Shown here in pieces: positions 7,376-11,024 of a stretch of 11,024 nucleotides of DNA. The DNA is from Terana coerulea (taxonomy: Eukaryota; Basidiomycota; Agaricomycetes; Polyporales; Phanerochaetaceae): contig JAKOGH010000615.1 of assembly GCA_024811115.1 (NCBI GenBank), positions 1 through 11,024 of the forward strand. Direction: 5' to 3'. The notes under the pieces are model-generated. The model was not told the origin of the DNA. It saw nothing but the letters and a program-made list of their open reading frames with translations, and did not search any database. Each line of letters starts with the position of its first letter. Positions within the stretch are counted from its first letter, which is position 1. The position numbers were made by a program, and so were the translations under genes.

Positions 7376-8660
7376 ATTTGCTCAAACCGGAATATTTTGC
7401 CATCTGGGCTGTCAAAGCTTCCCATGAAGTGCCTGTTAACGACGACCAAATCTTAATTGAGGTCAAGGAAGCATTGCTATCAGATGATGTTACAAAAGGC
7501 TACAAGTCATTATTGAAGTCAGGACCTAGAGTTTGGAAAAGCCTCAAGGAATGGAACTACGAGAACGGGTTACTACTATTCCGTGGCAAAATCTATATCC
7601 CTACATCAACAGATGATCATTTACGACGACAAATTGTACAAATTCATCACGACTTACCATTAGCTGGACACCCTGGCAGGTGGAAAATGTACGAACTAGT
7701 CTTTAGAGACTATTGGTGGCCGGGCATGTCAATATTTGTCAAAAACTATGTTACGGGTTGTGATATATGTCAGCAAATGAAAAATCGCCCACAGCAGCCC
7801 TATGGACCATTAATGCCGAACCCTGTGCCTCATGGGCCATGGGAAATCATTACAATCGACCTCATCACTCAGTTACCAGAGTCACATGGTTACAACGCTA
7901 TCTGTGTTGTCGTATGTCGACTTATCAAGCAAGCGCACTTTTATGCAATCACGAATGAGTTTTTCGGCATGAGACCTGTCATAACTATTGTATGACAGAG
8001 TGTACCTCTACACGGGCTGCCGCTTCAGATCATATCAGATCAAGGAACTCAGTTTGCAGTGGAACTATTCCAGCAATGGTGCAAACTACTTGGTATCAAC
8101 TCGGCAATGTCTACGGCATATCATCCATAGACAGACGGACAAACCAAACGTGTGAATCAAATTCTTGAACAGTATCTTCGGTGCTATGTGGACTACAACC
8201 TTGATAACTTGTCTACATTATTGAGTACAGCGGAGTTTGCGTACAATAACTGAGCACACGAAGAAACCAAGGAGACACCATTGTTTTTGGAATATGGTTG
8301 ACATCTTCGAGCAGGTCCTACACTAGTCAAGCAGGTCATAAGAATAGACCTTAACGACATCATGAAACAGCGACATGAAGCCCAGAAGCAGGCAAAAGCT
8401 GCTCTAACTTTAGCTGCTGAGCGAATGAAATGGTACTACAACCAGGGCGTCCAGAACGTGCCGTTCAAAGTCAGAGACAAAGTACTTATCAACCTACGGA
8501 ATTACCAGACCACGGAGCGTGCATTAAACCCACGGTATGAGGGACCGTTCGAAATTATCGAACAGTTGTCCGCTGTCACCTTCAAGATTAAAATGCCACC
8601 ACGCTACCAAGCTATGCATCTGGTATTCCACGCCAGCAAGCTAGCCACTTACAACGATCC
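7357..8660 (+). pseudogene. Integrase: zinc-binding, catalytic core and GPY/F-like module (family B)
   Basis: The N-terminal HHCC zinc-binding domain is present: HH...GHPG near 7645-7671 and C-X2-C with Cys at 7759 and 7768. The catalytic core keeps Asp in TIDLIT (7858-7860) and Asp in ISDQGTQF (8038-8040). The third catalytic residue, normally Glu in a QTERVNQ-like motif, is Lys (AAA at 8146-8148). Stops in the same frame occur at 7993-7995, 8128-8130, 8251-8253 and 8299-8301. The C-terminal part includes NPRYEGPFEIIEQL, a GPY/F-type module. The frame is constant from 7357 to about 8800. The integrase would insert cDNA into chromosomes, but this copy could not catalyse strand transfer. The ATG-less start reflects a frameshift, not a true gene start. 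Confidence 0.9.
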
Positions 8661-8703
8661 TTCCATAACAGGACATAAACCACTTGTGCCTAAGCCAGTC
8701 ATG

Positions 8704-8880
8704 GTTAAAGGACAGGAAGAATGGGAAGTTGAGAAGATCTTGCAACACCGCAAACGCGGTAAGAAAACTCAATATCTGGTCCAATGGAAAGGATTTGGAC
8801 AGCGATGAAGTCACTTGGGAAAATGAGGACAACGTCAAGAACACTAAGCAAGCTGTTCAAGACTACCTCAAGCTGAACCG
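8704..8880 (+). pseudogene. Chromodomain at the integrase C-terminus (family B)
   Basis: EEWEVEKILQHRKRGKKTQYL is followed by VQWKGF and, after a one-base frameshift near 8800, by SDEVTWENEDNVKN. This matches the chromodomain pattern of HP1-type proteins (aromatic-V-E-K-I-L ... Y-L-V-x-W-K-G-F ... TWEP-like). Aromatic residues stand at the three methyl-lysine cage positions (Trp, Trp, Phe). The domain would tether integrase to methylated histone H3 and so target insertions to silent chromatin. That targeting role is known for related chromoviruses and is inferred here. The tail runs on toward the dUTPase-like domain in the same frame. Confidence 0.85.
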
Positions 8881-9310
8881 ACAAGCCGCACAAACGGTCG
8901 AGTTCGAAGAAGACGTCACACCTGTACTACTATAATGGGACTCTACACTTCAAGTCGAACTCATTGGCAGTCAAACCCCTACATGAATCTCCGAAGAAGC
9001 AGCCAGACTTACGCTGCATGCTTATCAGAAACATACAGTTAAATCCAACTCAAGAACAACAGTGCCTATCGGCATTAAAGTTCAATTACCGAGTGGAACT
9101 TGTGGCCGAATTATGTCTTGCAACCGACTTTCCAACGAAAGAGTTGAAGCAATCACCAAAGTGATCGACCGCGACTACAAAGACAAGATACAAGTAACGC
9201 TTGTAAACACCAGCAACATCAACTTTGTAGTTCAAATTGGCGATCAGGTGGCCCAGCTTATCATCGAATGGATTGCGGACGTGGATATTGAAGTAATTGG
9301 ACTACAATAA
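8881..9310 (+). pseudogene. dUTPase-like domain fused after the chromodomain (family B)
   Basis: The frame that ends the chromodomain continues, past TAA (8933-8935) and TGA (8984-8986), into a trimeric-type dUTPase fold. The opening LQVELIG...SEEAARLTLHA (motif 1 at 8996-9022) aligns with the usual AAGxDLxA. GRIMSCNRLS (9104-9133) fits motif 2 (GRxxxRSGL), but the key Arg and Ser are Cys and Asn. VIDRDYKDKIQV (9161-9196) fits motif 3, with its Asp and Tyr kept. GDQVAQLII (9239-9265) fits motif 4. The Gly-rich motif 5 is not found before the TAA at 9308-9310. dUTPase hydrolyses dUTP to dUMP and keeps uracil out of DNA. Both internal stops could come from CAA and CGA by C-to-T change, so the ancestor may have been one polyprotein. 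Confidence 0.85.
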
Positions 9311-9340
9311 ATTGGCAAATTCTTGACGGAGCTCGAACCT

Positions 9341-9352
9341 GAGGAGGGGTAA
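9341..9352 (+). promoter_or_regulatory. 3' polypurine tract
   Basis: GAGGAGGGGTAA lies directly before the TGT that starts the 3' LTR. This is the normal place for the polypurine tract that primes plus-strand DNA synthesis after RNase H digestion. Confidence 0.8.
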
Positions 9353-9540
9353 TGTCACAAATTTCCCTCAGCACTAGTCTACAGCACTTAGAGTGTAACA
9401 TCAAGTCACGGAACATGTCACCAGGCGTCACACAGCATTACAAGATGCTGGATCAGTTTGCCATGTGCTTACGCATGGTTATCAGGATATGCCTCATACG
9501 GACGTAGGATCCAGGACTCTGGTCTGGAACTGTTCTGGAC

Positions 9541-9573
9541 TATGACCTCAGTATGATGTCAGTATGACATCAT
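9541..9573 (+). promoter_or_regulatory. Three tandem 11-bp repeats with CRE-like sites (LTR U3)
   Basis: Units are TATGACCTCAG (9541-9551), TATGATGTCAG (9552-9562) and TATGACATCAT (9563-9573). Each contains an 8-mer one base away from TGACGTCA, the CRE/ATF site bound by bZIP factors, with the difference always in the central CG. The position about 190-220 bases upstream of the TATA box suits an enhancer. Binding is inferred, not shown. Confidence 0.5.
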
Positions 9574-9763
9574 GGACTGGTAGTGTACAGTAGCTCAATT
9601 AGGACATCTAGATAGTGTTAATGTTAGCATGATAGCTAGGTCAGATCTGATAAGGGAGTTAGAGCGGCGGTATGCTCTGGAGCCTTTGTTAGACATCACC
9701 TGACTGTATCAGTCAGCACATGGTATTGGAGGTCTTAAATAGTGTCTGGGGTCCCTCTACATG

Positions 9764-9770
9764 TATATAA
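9764..9770 (+). promoter_or_regulatory. TATA box of the LTR promoter
   Basis: TATATAA stands in the last third of the LTR. Transcription would be expected to start about 30 bases downstream, near 9795-9805, which would mark the U3/R border. A perfect 7-bp inverted repeat, TCAACAA/TTGTTGA, lies at 9802-9817 near that point. Confidence 0.6.
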
Positions 9771-9912
9771 GGAGGCTGGTCTGTGAGCTAAACCCCCAGA
9801 CTCAACAACATTGTTGATTCATATTCACTCTACTAGCTCTACTCAAGTCCCTCTGCTTTCCCCACCTCTTTCAAGTCATCCCAGCAGGTGAGTATTGCAG
9901 TTTTGTGATACA

Positions 9913-10020
9913 TATGAGCTGTCACGGGTATTCCTGGGTATATGGATGTCAAAGTTTGCACCTGTACCCATACCTACAGCGTATCTATTCCCATACACAG
10001 CGAATACACCCATACCCACA
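9913..10020. repeat. Short degenerate tandem repeats (CCCATAC units)
   Basis: Three CCCATAC cores lie at 9967-9973, 9990-9996 and 10009-10015. The first two are followed by (CT)ACAGCG and a TAT or AATAC stretch, giving units of about 19-23 bp. Two GGGTAT words at 9926-9931 and 9936-9941 run in the opposite sense, so the region could fold back. It separates the family B LTR from the second family A copy. Open frames through it are chance. Confidence 0.5.
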
Positions 10021-10199
10021 TTTATCACTATCTGTGGAGTGTTATAGAACTAAGACTACTTGTTTGCAATTGTCTTCTGCATTCGGAACATCTGATGAGG
10101 CACTTTGTGTCATAGCATCTGACTCTTCTTGTGACTTGCCTGGGCAGTGTATAATTTCTATATAGAAACTAGATAATCAAAGGGACTATTGAGCTTGTC

Positions 10200-10470
10200 G
10201 ATGTGTGAAGTTCTGAGCTTTAGTTTAATGCTTAAGGTTCTTGTGATTGGAGACAATGACCTTAAGAAGCCCTTTCAAGTAGTGCTGCCACTCTTTAAGT
10301 GCTTTGATAATTGCTAATAGCTCTATATTAAAGATCCTGTAGTTGCGCTCTGCTGCTGACATCATTTTAGACCAAAATGCAACTGAATGCATAATTTGAT
10401 CATCTTTCTCTCTGCAATAGGCCTCCTTCTATTGCAAAGTTTGGGGCATCCACTTGGATTTTAGTTTTCC
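10200..10470 (-). pseudogene. RNase H remnant (second family A copy)
   Basis: The minus strand still shows the pattern NYRIFNIELLAIIKALKEWQ and HYLKG, parallel to NYEIYNKELLAIIRALKEWQ in the left copy. The conserved Glu of ELLAI remains, but Glu of NYE is Arg. The following HKNL-like and QAR-like segments can be made out with stops between. No open frame of useful length remains. Confidence 0.7.
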
Positions 10471-10699
10471 AGACTGAGTTACACATTGCAGAATTGGTGC
10501 AATGACAAAGGCATTGCGCAGGTTACCAAAAGCTGCTTGCTTTTCAGATCACTATTGCCAGAGCATATCCTTTTGGTCAAGTTATTTAGTGAGTGAGCTC
10601 AATGTGAGAACTCTTTAATGAATCTTTGATAGAAGTTTGCAAACTGTAGGAATCTTCATCTATCTTGTAGGTTTTAAGGTGTGTGTCATTCTGTAATAG

Positions 10700-11024
10700 C
10701 TCAAACTTTAACTAGGTCCATTTTCACTTCTCTAGCTCAAATAACTATGCCTAGGTACTCAACCTTCTCTTTCTCAAACTTGCACTTCTTTAGCTTTAAG
10801 AATAGATTTTACATCATCAATTAGTATAGAACTTCATGGGTGGTTTTGCATTGTATCTGTAAGTTGCTACTATAGATCAAAATGCCATCCATATAAACAG
10901 CCATTTTATTTGTTGTAATTAGATATGCAAAGATCATATTCATGAGAGATCAAAAAGGTAGTGGGTAAGTTTGTTAGGCCAAAGAATATAACTTTGGAAT
11001 GAAAAGTCTTCAATTGTGATGAAA
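10700..11024 (-). pseudogene. Reverse transcriptase remnant, YMDD changed to YMDG
   Basis: The minus strand at 10884-10895 encodes YMDG in the frame MAVYMDGILIYSS, where the left copy has YMDD at 942-953. The second active-site Asp is lost. The rest of the RT is readable only by alignment to the left copy, with many indels and stops. The domain is cut by the window end. Confidence 0.7.

Larger units (their letters stand above)
3633..9912 (+). mobile_element. Chromovirus (Ty3/gypsy with chromodomain and dUTPase), family B
   Basis: The plus strand carries gag, protease, RT, RNase H, integrase, chromodomain and a dUTPase-like domain in order, then a polypurine tract and a 560-bp 3' LTR. The chromodomain after integrase defines a chromovirus. 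No 5' LTR or primer binding site was recognised to the left, so the element is either 5'-truncated or its LTR lies in unrecognised sequence. If the ORF at 2880-3632 belongs to it, the element begins further left. Frameshifts, stops and catalytic substitutions make this copy non-autonomous. Confidence 0.9.
9353..9912 (+). repeat. 3' LTR of family B
   Basis: The LTR starts TGTCACAAA right after the polypurine tract and ends TTTTGTGATACA. The two ends are inverted copies except for two extra bases, giving the TGT...ACA ends expected for an LTR. Length is 560 bp. It holds a TATA box at 9764-9770, a triple 11-bp repeat at 9541-9573, and several palindromes (9433-9450, 9553-9573, 9700-9716, 9802-9817). 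A consensus splice donor CAG/GTGAGT lies at 9885-9893. The 5 bases after it (TATGA) could be the target-site copy, but the left partner is unknown. No matching 5' LTR is seen in the window, so the end is placed from the inverted termini only. Confidence 0.75.
10021..11024 (-). mobile_element. Ty3/gypsy family A, second and strongly decayed copy
   Basis: This stretch is colinear with about 80-1080 of the window on the same strand, offset by about 9,945 bases. It covers, right to left, RT from near the FITNRG segment, the connection region, RNase H, and the linker after RNase H. Matching landmarks include CTTGCCTGGGC at 10134-10144 (compare 190-200) and AAACAGCCAT near 10896-10905 (compare 954-963). 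It is AT-richer and has only two CpG in 10321-11024 by my count, against about 14 in the matching part of the left copy. Homology stops near 10021-10030, and the copy runs off the window end. Confidence 0.85.

Noticed and set aside
8704..8935. A host chromodomain (HP1-like) gene
   Set aside because: It continues the integrase frame directly after the GPY/F-like module, so it is the chromodomain of the retroelement Pol.
8933..8986. Programmed stop readthrough between chromodomain and dUTPase
   Set aside because: The stops fit the general C-to-T decay seen throughout, and no readthrough context is evident. Intact copies would be needed to claim it.
9905..10165. Plus-strand open frame of 86 codons rich in Tyr, His and Pro
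   Set aside because: The first part is the translated CCCATAC repeat and the second is antisense to the decayed family A pol. It is not a gene.

Overview
The window is a nest of decayed LTR retrotransposons, most likely from a filamentous basidiomycete (Agaricomycete-like) fungus. That placement is inferred from the style of the Gag and Pol sequences. No host housekeeping gene, rRNA, confident tRNA or CRISPR array is visible. Two Ty3/gypsy families are present: family A on the minus strand (two copies) and family B on the plus strand, lying between the A copies.

Layout. (1) 1-2540, minus: a broken family A copy, reading right to left as a possible Gag/Pol leader, aspartic protease, reverse transcriptase (YMDD kept), RNase H and the start of the RNase H-integrase linker, cut by the window edge. 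(2) 2541-2898: no gene; it holds a compact multi-hairpin inverted-repeat structure. (3) 2880-3632, plus: a CpG-rich open frame of unknown function, the best preserved ORF of the window, ending about 100 bases before gag. (4) 3736-9310, plus: family B, with Gag and a zinc knuckle, protease, RT, RNase H, integrase (HHCC, DD(E), GPY/F-like module), a chromodomain, and then a dUTPase-like domain in the same frame as the end of the chromodomain. (5) 9341-9912: polypurine tract and 3' LTR with TATA box, palindromes and a triple 11-bp CRE-like repeat. (6) 9913-10020: short degenerate tandem repeats. (7) about 10021-11024, minus: a second, much more decayed family A copy, colinear with about 80-1080.

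Family B is a chromovirus. Its Pol would copy RNA to cDNA and insert it, with the chromodomain guiding insertion to marked chromatin and the dUTPase limiting uracil in the cDNA. This copy is dead: it has at least four frameshifts in pol after the protease, many stops, and replaced catalytic residues in RNase H and integrase. Most stops, and several key substitutions, fit C-to-T or G-to-A transitions, as expected from CpG deamination or RIP-like mutation. No 5' LTR or primer binding site could be found for family B.

The most interesting points are the chromodomain-dUTPase arrangement at the end of pol, the unknown ORF in front of gag, the structured segment ahead of that ORF, and the repeated CRE-like sites in the LTR.
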